NCBI RefSeq assembly: GCF_003065405.1
Contig: NZ_CP026947.1
Coordinates: forward strand, 806,001 to 870,000
Source: Corynebacterium yudongzhengii
Lineage (GTDB): Bacteria > Actinomycetota > Actinomycetes > Mycobacteriales > Mycobacteriaceae
DNA: 64,000 bases
Direction: 5' to 3'
A program made the position numbers and the translations under genes. The notes under the pieces were generated by a model. That model did no database searches. It saw nothing but the letters and a program-made list of their open reading frames with translations, and was not told the DNA's origin. Positions 18,533 to 26,086 of this stretch are shown here, piece by piece (positions within the stretch are counted from its first letter, which is position 1; each line of letters opens with the position of its first letter).

Positions 18533-20512
18533 TTAGGGGAGGATATCCTCGATGTGATCACGCAGGTGCGGCGGGATCAGCGACATGAGGAGCTGGCCGA
18601 TCGCCGGGGTCGAAGCGATCACGCCACCGATAGCAGCGATCAGAGCGATCAGCCCGCCCACGACGAGCAGCCCGGAGCTGGAGGACACGCTCGATTCACT
18701 CGAGCTGCTCGAACCAGCAGCGGATCCATCGGCCGGGTCCTCGCCGGAGCCCTCGGTCACCGCACCGGTGATCTCGAAGACGGTGGTGGTGCCGGAGACC
18801 TCATTGCCCACGACCACGAGGTCGTTGCCGTTCGGGGAGTCGGCGGCCGGGATGAACACCAGGCCTTCCGCGCCGAGGTCACCGGCGTCTTGCCAGTTAT
18901 CGACGAGCTCTTCGCTCTCCTCATCTATGGCGGAGACGTCGAAGTTCCGGTTGTTGACATAGGCGACGTAGCTGGCGTTCGCTGGGTCGGTGATGTCGTA
19001 GACGAAGATGCCGCCGACCCGCTCGAGGCCGATGAAGGCGTAGTCCCGGCCGTTGATGTGGCCGAGCGCCACGCCCTCCGGCTCCGGGCCCTTGTTGTCG
19101 GAGCGGGAGTCGAACCAGCCTTCGTCGTGACCCGCGTTAAAGACCAGCTTGCCCTGCTCGTGGAGGCGTGCGGTGATCTCCTCGAACTCGGAGCCGGAGT
19201 TGAACACTTCGGTGCCGTCGGTGGAGAAGATAGAAAACGACCGCGAGCCGAAAGAGTACAGCTCGTTGAAGCAGGTGCCGTCCTCGTTGAGGCCGTCGGC
19301 GATGGTGATGTTCAGGCGCCCGGCGTTCTCATCGGCCTGGAACTCTTCGATCTCCTCGGCGCTCATGCCCGCGAAGCCTTCGCAGATACCCGGCAGCGGG
19401 TTGTCGGCGTAGTCGGTCTCGTCCGGATCGCCGAGATGCTTGATGCGCGCCTCTTCGGAGTAGGCGTCCCAGTCGCGGGCGTCGCCCTCGTTGGCCATGA
19501 CCACGTAGTCGCCGCCGTCGTTAGCCGTGTAGCCCACGATCGAATCCGGCTGGTGGATGCCGCGCACCGGCCATTCGGTGATGTTGATGCGATCGTCCCG
19601 GTCGGAAGCGTCCAGCGGTACCTGTGAGTGATCGGCGGTGCCCAGCGGGAAGATGTTGGTGACGGTCGCGGTCTCCACATCGACCACGGCCACGGCGTTG
19701 TTCTCCTGCAGCGTGGTGTAGAGCTTGCCGCCGACCTCGGTGATGTACTCGGGCTCGAGATTCTGAGCGACGGTGGTGGAGTACTCCGCGCCGTCGACCT
19801 CCGCGGGGCCGAAGATGCGCACGCCCTCCGGCAGCTCGCGGGGGCCGTCCTCGTTGTAGGCCCGGAAATCAGCCACGCGCACGTCGCTCTGCGCCGGGGC
19901 CCGCAGATCGCCGATCTCGGGCAGCGCGATGATCGACACCGAGCCCTCCGGGTCGAAGGAGTAATTCTCGGCCGGCTCGCCCTCATTGGCGACGAAAGCG
20001 TAACGGCCGTCGGCGGAAATCCCCACCATGTCCGGCAGGGCGGCGTCGTGCTCGCCGTTGTTACCCAGCTTGACCTTCCCGAGTACCTCACTGGTGTTGG
20101 CGTCGAAGAACAGCATCTCGCCCTCGGCGGTCTTGTCGGCCGGCTCGACGGCGGCGACAGCCAGACCGTCCTCGCGCACGGTGACCGAGTTGATGCCGAC
20201 ATCATCGCCCGCGGAGACATCACCGACCTTGGTGGGGTTGGCAGGATCGGTGATGGAGATCACGTCGATGCTTCCGGACTGCGCGTTGACGGTGAGAACG
20301 ATGTTCTCGGCGGCGTAGAAGTCCACGATCTCCGCCGCGCCCTCGTCGAACTGGCCGGTGTCGTAGGAACCGATCGGGGTGATCTGGAAATCATCGGCGT
20401 TGGCGAAATCGGTCACCGGGTTCTCGACGACGAGAGCGGAGGCGGGGGCGACCAGCGCAAGTGAGGTGGCGGTGGCGGCGCACAGGGCCACGGCCGTACG
20501 GCGGAGGGCCAC
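18533..20512 (-). CDS. Exported choice-of-anchor I / YncE-like beta-propeller protein
   Basis: A 659-residue surface protein. The signal peptide ends near LVAPASA. Propeller-like repeats follow (AENIVLTVNAQSGSIDVISI; GRYAFVANEGEP; YTTLQENNAVAVVDVETATV; GDYVVMANEGDARDWD; GRDYAFIGLERVGGIFVYDI), as in the 'choice-of-anchor I' family. A Ser-rich linker (SSSSSESSVSSSSG) leads to a membrane helix and a short amphipathic tail. These proteins are sometimes annotated as alkaline phosphatases, but no phosphatase active site is visible here. GTG 20512 is preceded by AAGGAGG. It is divergent from ilvA. Confidence 0.82.
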   Translation of the reverse strand: MALRRTAVALCAATATSLALVAPASALVVENPVTDFANADDFQITPIGSYDTGQFDEGAAEIVDFYAAENIVLTVNAQSGSIDVISITDPANPTKVGDVSAGDDVGINSVTVREDGLAVAAVEPADKTAEGEMLFFDANTSEVLGKVKLGNNGEHDAALPDMVGISADGRYAFVANEGEPAENYSFDPEGSVSIIALPEIGDLRAPAQSDVRVADFRAYNEDGPRELPEGVRIFGPAEVDGAEYSTTVAQNLEPEYITEVGGKLYTTLQENNAVAVVDVETATVTNIFPLGTADHSQVPLDASDRDDRINITEWPVRGIHQPDSIVGYTANDGGDYVVMANEGDARDWDAYSEEARIKHLGDPDETDYADNPLPGICEGFAGMSAEEIEEFQADENAGRLNITIADGLNEDGTCFNELYSFGSRSFSIFSTDGTEVFNSGSEFEEITARLHEQGKLVFNAGHDEGWFDSRSDNKGPEPEGVALGHINGRDYAFIGLERVGGIFVYDITDPANASYVAYVNNRNFDVSAIDEESEELVDNWQDAGDLGAEGLVFIPAADSPNGNDLVVVGNEVSGTTTVFEITGAVTEGSGEDPADGSAAGSSSSSESSVSSSSGLLVVGGLIALIAAIGGVIASTPAIGQLLMSLIPPHLRDHIEDILP

Positions 20513-20675
20513 GATACTGTCCTCCTTGAGTTATCAAAATGTGTGAAAAACCTGGCTTCATAAAAGCTAGCTGTCAGCCATGTGGAAGAGACGACACAGA
20601 AACAACGCCGATGTGACAAGCAAGTGAATCTTTCGTGAACCAGGCCCAACGCCCCGGCCCGGCCACCGGAAGCGC

Positions 20676-20681
20676 TAGAAT
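20676..20681 (+). promoter_or_regulatory. -10 box of leaderless ilvA
   Basis: TAGAAT lies 8 nt before the ATG at 20690; no Shine-Dalgarno sequence intervenes. Because the transcript would have no leader, attenuation of ilvA at this site is not expected. Confidence 0.55.
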
Positions 20682-20689
20682 TTCCACCC

Positions 20690-21970
20690 ATGAACGACGT
20701 TGCGTACGAACCGGTGCATGCTTCCGATATCCAGGCCGCCCAGGCCCGGATTTCCTCGGTGATCGCCCCGACCCCGCTGCAGTACTGCCCGCGCCTGTCG
20801 GAGGAGACCGGGCATTCCGTCTACCTCAAGCGCGAGGACCTGCAGGACGTGCGCTCATACAAGATTCGCGGCGCCTACTACGCCATTTCGAATCTCTCGG
20901 AAGAACAGCGCAGCGCCGGCATCGTCGCCGCCAGCGCCGGCAACCACGCCCAAGGCGTGGCGTATGCCTGCCGGACGATGGGGATGCCGGGCAAGATTTT
21001 CGTGCCCACCACCACCCCCAAGCAGAAGCGCGATCGCATCGCCGTCCACGGCGGCGAGATGGTGGAACTGGTCATGGTCGGTTCCAACTTCGACGAGGCC
21101 GCCCAGGCCGCCCGCGAGGATGCGGAAGAGCGCGGCGCCACCATGATCGAGCCTTTCGACGCCCGCGATACCGTCATCGGCCAGGGCACCGTCGCCGCGG
21201 AGATCCTAAGCCAGCTCACGGCGCTGGGGAAGAACCTCGATACCGTGATCGTGCCCGTCGGCGGCGGTGGGCTGCTCGCCGGCATCACCAGCTATCTGGC
21301 GGATATGGCCCCGCGCGCGGCGTTGATCGCCGCCGAGCCCGCCGGCGCTGCCTCGCTGGCCGCCGCGTTCGAGAATAACGGCCCGGTGACCCTCGAGTCC
21401 GTCGACAGCTTCGTCGACGGCGCCGCCGTCAAACGCATCGGCCGTTTCCCGTACCAGGTTATCGACGCCAACCAGTCCCGCATCCACGCCGTCAGCTGCG
21501 ACGAGGGCGCGGTGGCCACCGAGATGCTCAACCTCTATCAGTCCGAGGGCATCATCGCCGAGCCCGCGGGCGCCCTGTCGGTCGCGGCGCTGCAGAGCGT
21601 CAACCTGCCGGCCGGCTCCACCATCGCCTGCGTCATCTCCGGCGGCAACAACGACGTGTTGCGCTACGCCGAAGTCATGGAGCGCTCCCTGGTGCATCGC
21701 GGCCTGAAGCACTACTTCCTAGTGAACTTCCCGCAGGAGCCGGGGCAGCTGCGCAGCTTCCTCACCGACATCCTGGGCCCCGACGATGACGTCACCCTCT
21801 TCGAGTACCTCAAGCGCAACAACCGCGAGACCGGTGCCGCCCTGGTCGGCATCGAACTCGGCGATGCCGGAGACCTCGGCGGCCTGCTCGAGCGCATGGA
21901 GGCCTCGAAGATCAAGTGCGAGTACCTCGAGCCCGGTACCCCCGAATACGAGTTCGTCGTCCGCACCTAA
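20690..21970 (+). CDS. ilvA: Threonine ammonia-lyase (threonine dehydratase), biosynthetic
   Basis: Deaminates threonine to 2-oxobutyrate, the first committed step to isoleucine. It has 426 residues, PLP type II fold. The PLP lysine is K58 in DVRSYKIRGAYY. SAGNHAQG and the glycine loop GGGGLLAG bind the cofactor. The C-terminal ~95 residues (RGLKHYFLVNFPQEPGQLRS onward) form a single ACT-like regulatory domain, shorter than the two-domain E. coli enzyme and typical for corynebacteria; isoleucine feedback is expected. It converges on treZ with a gap of only 5 nt. Confidence 0.96.
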   Translation: MNDVAYEPVHASDIQAAQARISSVIAPTPLQYCPRLSEETGHSVYLKREDLQDVRSYKIRGAYYAISNLSEEQRSAGIVAASAGNHAQGVAYACRTMGMPGKIFVPTTTPKQKRDRIAVHGGEMVELVMVGSNFDEAAQAAREDAEERGATMIEPFDARDTVIGQGTVAAEILSQLTALGKNLDTVIVPVGGGGLLAGITSYLADMAPRAALIAAEPAGAASLAAAFENNGPVTLESVDSFVDGAAVKRIGRFPYQVIDANQSRIHAVSCDEGAVATEMLNLYQSEGIIAEPAGALSVAALQSVNLPAGSTIACVISGGNNDVLRYAEVMERSLVHRGLKHYFLVNFPQEPGQLRSFLTDILGPDDDVTLFEYLKRNNRETGAALVGIELGDAGDLGGLLERMEASKIKCEYLEPGTPEYEFVVRT

Positions 21971-21975
21971 AGGCG

Positions 21976-23727
21976 CTAGGCACCGCGGCGCAGGAGCGCG
22001 AACTCCCAGGCGCCGAGCTTGGTGTCCTCATTGCTTATCGACGGCCGCGTGAACGAATACACCAGCTCACCACCAAAGGGCGCGGTGACGGGTTGATCCG
22101 AGAGGTTCGCCACTAGCAGGTACTCACCGTGGCCGAAGGCTAACCAGCGCTTCTCATTCCCACCGGTTTCGACGAACCAGTCCCGCAGGTCAGGGTGTGC
22201 GATGCGAAGGTCGGTGCGCAGGGCAAGCAGGCGTCGATAAGCGTCGAAAATCTCCTGCTGCTGCGCGGTGAACGTCCAGTCGAGCTTCGCCGCGTGGAAG
22301 GTCTCGGGATCGGCGGGATCGGCGATCTCTTCGTCCGCCCAGCCGGCGGAGGCGAACTCGGCGCGACGGCCTTCGCGGGTGGCGTCGAGCAGGTGCTCGT
22401 CGGTATGCGAGATGAAAAACGGGAAGGGGGTGCGCGCGCCGAACTCTTCGCCCATAAACAGCATCGGGGTGAAAGGGGAGAGGTAGATCAACGCCGCCTT
22501 GAGCACCTGCTGGGTAGGGCTGAGGTTCATCGACGGGCGATCGCCGGCGGCGCGGTTGCCCACCTGGTCGTGGGTCGTCGTGTAGGTCACCAGCCGCCAG
22601 GCCGGGGTGTGCGCCAGATCCAGTGCGCGGCCGTGGGTACGCCTGCGGTAGGCGGAATAGGTCTGGTTGTAGCGCCAGCCCATGCGCAGGGTGTCGGCGA
22701 GCACTTCGATGTCGCCGTAGTCCTTGTAGTAGGCGTGGTCTTCGCCCGTGATCAGGGTGTGGATGCCGTGGTGGATGTCGTCGACCCACTGGCCATCCAG
22801 CCCATAGCCGCCGGCGGCGCGCTCGGTGATCAGGCGCGGGTTATTCAGATCGCTTTCGGCGATGAGGGTGCGCGGGCGACCGTTGATACCCTCGAGCTCC
22901 GCGGCGACGATGCTCATGTCCTCCATGATGGAATACGCCAGCCGGTCGTCGTAGGCGTGCACCGCGTCGAGGCGCAGGCCGTCGATGTGGAACTCGCCCA
23001 GCCACTGGCGCACGGCGCCGAGCACGTAGGCGCGGACCTCGTCGGAATCCGGGCCCGAGAGGTTAACCACATCACCCCAGCCCGTGGCGCCCGCGGCCGT
23101 GTAGGGGCCGAACATGCCCACGTAGTTACCGTCCGGGCCGAAGTGGTTGTAGACCACATCGAGCACTACCGCCAGGCCGCGGGCGTGCGCGGCATTGACG
23201 AAACGCTTCAGCCCGTCCACCCCGCCATAGGCCTCGTGCACCGCGTACCAATCGACGCCGTCGTAGCCCCAGTTACGCTCGCCGCCGAAAGGCTGCACCG
23301 GCATGAGCTCGACGGTGTTCACGCCGAGCTCCACCAAATAATCCAGTTTCTCGACGGCCGCATCCAACGTCCCCGCCGGAGTGAAGGTGCCCACGTGCAG
23401 CTCATAAAGAATCATCGACGACAATCCGCGACCGGTCCACTGCTCATCGGACCACGCGAAATCCGTGACCACGACCTCGGAGAAACCGTGGATGCCGTCC
23501 GGCTGCGAGCGGGTGCGCGGATCGGGCAGCGGCTTCGACCAGCCGTCATCGTTGTGCACCTCGTAGGCGTAGCGCTGGTGCTTAAGCATCGGGATATCGC
23601 TGATCCACCAGCCACCGCTTGCCTGCTGGAGATCGTGGGCCGGGCCTTCGGGGTCGTCGAGACGCAAACGCACCTGATCGGCGTGCGGGGCCCAGACGGA
23701 GAACACCTGTGTCGCTTCATCGCTCAT
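21976..23727 (-). CDS. treZ: Malto-oligosyltrehalose trehalohydrolase
   Basis: Releases trehalose from the maltooligosyl-trehalose made by TreY. The 583-residue protein has an N-terminal early-set beta domain (FSVWAPHADQVRLRL) and a GH13 barrel. The catalytic regions HIDGLRLDAVHA, YNHFGPDG and TTHDQVGNRAAGDR are present. Start ATG 23727 is preferred to an upstream extension that overlaps the divergent gene. TAGTCT (minus strand, 23736-23741) lies 8 nt before it, suggesting a leaderless transcript. Together with treY this gives the complete TreYZ route, which makes mycolate-carrier trehalose in corynebacteria. Confidence 0.95.
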   Translation of the reverse strand: MSDEATQVFSVWAPHADQVRLRLDDPEGPAHDLQQASGGWWISDIPMLKHQRYAYEVHNDDGWSKPLPDPRTRSQPDGIHGFSEVVVTDFAWSDEQWTGRGLSSMILYELHVGTFTPAGTLDAAVEKLDYLVELGVNTVELMPVQPFGGERNWGYDGVDWYAVHEAYGGVDGLKRFVNAAHARGLAVVLDVVYNHFGPDGNYVGMFGPYTAAGATGWGDVVNLSGPDSDEVRAYVLGAVRQWLGEFHIDGLRLDAVHAYDDRLAYSIMEDMSIVAAELEGINGRPRTLIAESDLNNPRLITERAAGGYGLDGQWVDDIHHGIHTLITGEDHAYYKDYGDIEVLADTLRMGWRYNQTYSAYRRRTHGRALDLAHTPAWRLVTYTTTHDQVGNRAAGDRPSMNLSPTQQVLKAALIYLSPFTPMLFMGEEFGARTPFPFFISHTDEHLLDATREGRRAEFASAGWADEEIADPADPETFHAAKLDWTFTAQQQEIFDAYRRLLALRTDLRIAHPDLRDWFVETGGNEKRWLAFGHGEYLLVANLSDQPVTAPFGGELVYSFTRPSISNEDTKLGAWEFALLRRGA

Positions 23728-23791
23728 GAAACCCCAGACTAAGGGCGAAACGGGTTGGGCGCACGGGTAGGGTAGGGAGACGATCAGCGAC

Positions 23792-24442
23792 ATGAACGAC
23801 TCCTACCTGCTTCCCGAAGCCCACCGCGACTACGTCGACGAGTGGGAGCTCAAGCGCTCCCGGTTTCTCACCACCGCGCGCCGGGTCATGAACGAAAACG
23901 AGGCGCGGGAGTTCATCGACGAGATCAAAGCCACCTACCCGGATGCCAACCACAACTGCTCGGCGTACTACTACCACGTTGAGGGCTCCAATCCGGTGGA
24001 GCGTTCCTCCGACGACGGCGAGCCCTCCGGCACCGCCGGGCGCCCCATGCTGGAACAGCTCAAGGGATCGGGGATGTGTGACATCGCGGTCGTCGTCACC
24101 CGCTACTTCGGCGGGGTGAAACTCGGCGCCGGGGGATTGGTGCACGCCTACTCCGAATCCGTCGGGCGGGTGCTGCCGCAGATCCCGCGGGTGCGCCGCA
24201 GCCTGCGCGCGCTCTACACCGTGGAGTTCGAGCACGCCGATGCCGGGCAGAAGGAAGCCGAGCTGCGCGCCCGCGGCATCCACATCCTGGATGTCAGCTA
24301 CGGCGCGCGGGCCACCTACACCCTGGCCGTCGCTCCAGACGAGGCCGCAGAGCTTGCCGATACCCTCGCCACCCTCACCCAGGGTCAGGTGGTTCCCGTA
24401 GAGGCCGGAACCGCCTGGGTTGAACATCGAAGTAACCACTAA
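23792..24442 (+). CDS. YigZ/IMPACT-family protein
   Basis: A 216-residue protein of the YigZ (IMPACT N-terminal) family, an RNA/ribosome-associated group of unclear function related to translation control. Family signatures include KRSRFLTTARRV, EPSGTAGRPML and VVVTRYFGGVKLGAGGLVHAYS. The C-terminal DUF1949-like domain covers about residues 140-210. It is divergent from treZ across 64 bp and is followed by three small genes in the same direction. Confidence 0.88.
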   Translation: MNDSYLLPEAHRDYVDEWELKRSRFLTTARRVMNENEAREFIDEIKATYPDANHNCSAYYYHVEGSNPVERSSDDGEPSGTAGRPMLEQLKGSGMCDIAVVVTRYFGGVKLGAGGLVHAYSESVGRVLPQIPRVRRSLRALYTVEFEHADAGQKEAELRARGIHILDVSYGARATYTLAVAPDEAAELADTLATLTQGQVVPVEAGTAWVEHRSNH

Positions 24443-24445
24443 GAT
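24440..24445 (+). promoter_or_regulatory. -10 box of leaderless small membrane protein gene
   Basis: TAAGAT overlaps the stop of the YigZ-family gene and is followed by exactly 7 nt and ATG 24453, which decides this start over ATG 24444. Confidence 0.55.
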
Positions 24446-24452
24446 GGTGGGC

Positions 24453-24689
24453 ATGACGATGCAGCCGCGCCCTCACAACCCGATTCAGCAGCGCAAGGAC
24501 CAGGTCCGTAAGTACGCGCGCAACGGAGTCATCAGCGTCGCCGGCGGTCTCGCCGGCGGATTCCTCGTGGGATTATTCATCACCAAGTTCTGGCTTTGGA
24601 TGACTCTCGGAATTGTCATCGCCGTGGTCGGCGGAACGTATAACTTCCTGAAGGTCCGCCGGATCGTCAACCACCGCGACGAATACTAA
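24453..24689 (+). CDS. Small two-helix membrane protein
   Basis: A 78-residue protein with a basic N-terminus (QQRKDQVRKYARNG). Two closely spaced membrane helices (VISVAGGLAGGFLVGLFI and LWMTLGIVIAVVGGTYNFL) and a short charged tail follow. Function unknown; conserved as a small membrane protein near treZ in corynebacteria as far as I recall. The start is chosen from the -10 box 7 nt upstream. The S4 gene starts 3 nt after its stop. Confidence 0.75.
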   Translation: MTMQPRPHNPIQQRKDQVRKYARNGVISVAGGLAGGFLVGLFITKFWLWMTLGIVIAVVGGTYNFLKVRRIVNHRDEY

Positions 24690-24692
24690 AGG

Positions 24693-25079
24693 ATGTCCGT
24701 GCCGGAACCTGATGGAAAGCCGGTGCGTATCGACGTCTGGGTGTGGGCGGTACGCATCTTCAAAACCCGCTCGGCCGCCGCGGAGGCGGTGCGCGCCGGG
24801 CACGTGAAGCTCAACGGTTCGACCACCAAGCCCTCCCAGCAGGTCGTGCCGGGCGATCACATCCGCGTGTGGAAAGACCACCGAGAGCGGCGCTTCGAGG
24901 TCGTCGCCACCCTGCGCAAGCGCGCCGGGGCGCCTGTGGCCCGAAAGTGCTACGTGGACCACTCGCCGCCCCCGCCGCCGAAGGAGGTCCTAGCCTCGCT
25001 GCCGCAACGTGATCGGGGAGCGGGCCGGCCCACCAAGAAGGAGCGCCGCCAGCTCGACCGCCTGCGCGGGCATCGCTAA
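24693..25079 (+). CDS. S4-domain RNA-binding protein (Hsp15 type)
   Basis: A 128-residue protein whose S4 fold (RIDVWVWAVRIFKTRSAAAE, then AGHVKLNG, and PGDHIRVW) matches the heat-shock protein 15 family. Hsp15 binds stalled 50S subunits carrying nascent chains and helps recycle them. The C-terminal tail is basic (KKERRQLDRLRGHR). It is only 3 nt after the preceding gene and converges on relS with 8 nt between stops. Confidence 0.85.
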   Translation: MSVPEPDGKPVRIDVWVWAVRIFKTRSAAAEAVRAGHVKLNGSTTKPSQQVVPGDHIRVWKDHRERRFEVVATLRKRAGAPVARKCYVDHSPPPPPKEVLASLPQRDRGAGRPTKKERRQLDRLRGHR

Positions 25080-25087
25080 CACCACCG

Positions 25088-26086
25088 CTACAGGCCCAGC
25101 TGGCGCATCGTATTCAGCCGCGCCTTGAGACGCTCCGGGCGGTGCTCGGCGCGGTTGCCGCTGTTGCCGGTGCGCTCGATGTGCTCCTCGCGGAAGCGGA
25201 GGAGCAGGAGGTCGTCGATAAGCCGCACCTGCCCGGGCAAGAAACGATAACGCATCGAGCGGAACACCTTGGAGATGTCCGAGTCGTTGAGCAGCTCGCT
25301 GAGCTCCGCGACGGTGTTGATGCCGTTGGCCAGCAGCAACTCCTCCAACCAGCGGTAGTGCTCCGAGCGTGAGCGCGGGAAGCGGTTGCCGAGCAGCACC
25401 GCCAGAATGCCGGGCAGGGTCTCGGCGGTGATGGCGACGTCGTCGACATAGTCATCGCCTTCGGTCTCTTTTTCTTTGAGCGCGGCGATCTGATCGAACT
25501 GCTGGTCCGCGAGCTCGATGAGTCCGGCGGCGAGGGTAAACGCCCGATCGACCTGCGGGTCGATCTGCCCGCCCTGCTTGTAGCGCACGTCGTGCTCGAA
25601 CTCGGCCCACGCGTGCTGCAGCACGGTACGCACCTGGACCTCGAACTGCATGCCGACATACTCCGCCAGATCGCTGCGGCCTTCCGGCACCTCGAGGATC
25701 ATATGGTGCGAGCCGTAGCCGAAACCGCCGGCGATGCGCGTCTCCGCCGCCTTATCGACGCTGCGGTGCACCTTAAAAGACTCCGCCAACACATCGAGGG
25801 TCACCGGGATCTCCGTGGAGTGAAAGACGTTGACTCGCACCCCGATGATGTCGTGCACATCGTGCCAAGGATCCGGGTAGGCGCGGCTGCCGTCGTCACG
25901 CCGCCGGCGGGCCTTGGCTTTGAGCGAAGGCCACGACTTGATGCGGGCCGTGACCCGGTCGACGGTCACGCCCGCATCGGAGAGCAGATCCTCGATGTCG
26001 GCGGCGAAGGCGCTATCGGCGTGCGGGTGGGCGCGCACGAACTCGTGGTAGCGAGAGCCCAGCTGGGCGATGGTTTTATCGCTCAT
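25088..26086 (-). CDS. relS: Small alarmone synthetase (RelA/SpoT synthetase domain)
   Basis: Transfers pyrophosphate from ATP to GDP/GTP to make (p)ppGpp-type alarmones. The 332-residue protein has a synthetase domain at about residues 40-170. Motifs are RIKSWPSLKAKARR, DIIGVRVNVF, GFGYGSHHMI and the strongly conserved EVQVRTVLQHAWAEFEHDVRY. No HD hydrolase, TGS or ACT domain is present, so it is a single-domain synthetase with a ~150-residue helical C-terminal extension. Start ATG 26086 overlaps the 3' end of treY by 11 nt, implying cotranscription and coupling. The gene order treY-relS matches C. glutamicum as I remember it. Confidence 0.88.
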   Translation of the reverse strand: MSDKTIAQLGSRYHEFVRAHPHADSAFAADIEDLLSDAGVTVDRVTARIKSWPSLKAKARRRRDDGSRAYPDPWHDVHDIIGVRVNVFHSTEIPVTLDVLAESFKVHRSVDKAAETRIAGGFGYGSHHMILEVPEGRSDLAEYVGMQFEVQVRTVLQHAWAEFEHDVRYKQGGQIDPQVDRAFTLAAGLIELADQQFDQIAALKEKETEGDDYVDDVAITAETLPGILAVLLGNRFPRSRSEHYRWLEELLLANGINTVAELSELLNDSDISKVFRSMRYRFLPGQVRLIDDLLLLRFREEHIERTGNSGNRAEHRPERLKARLNTMRQLGL

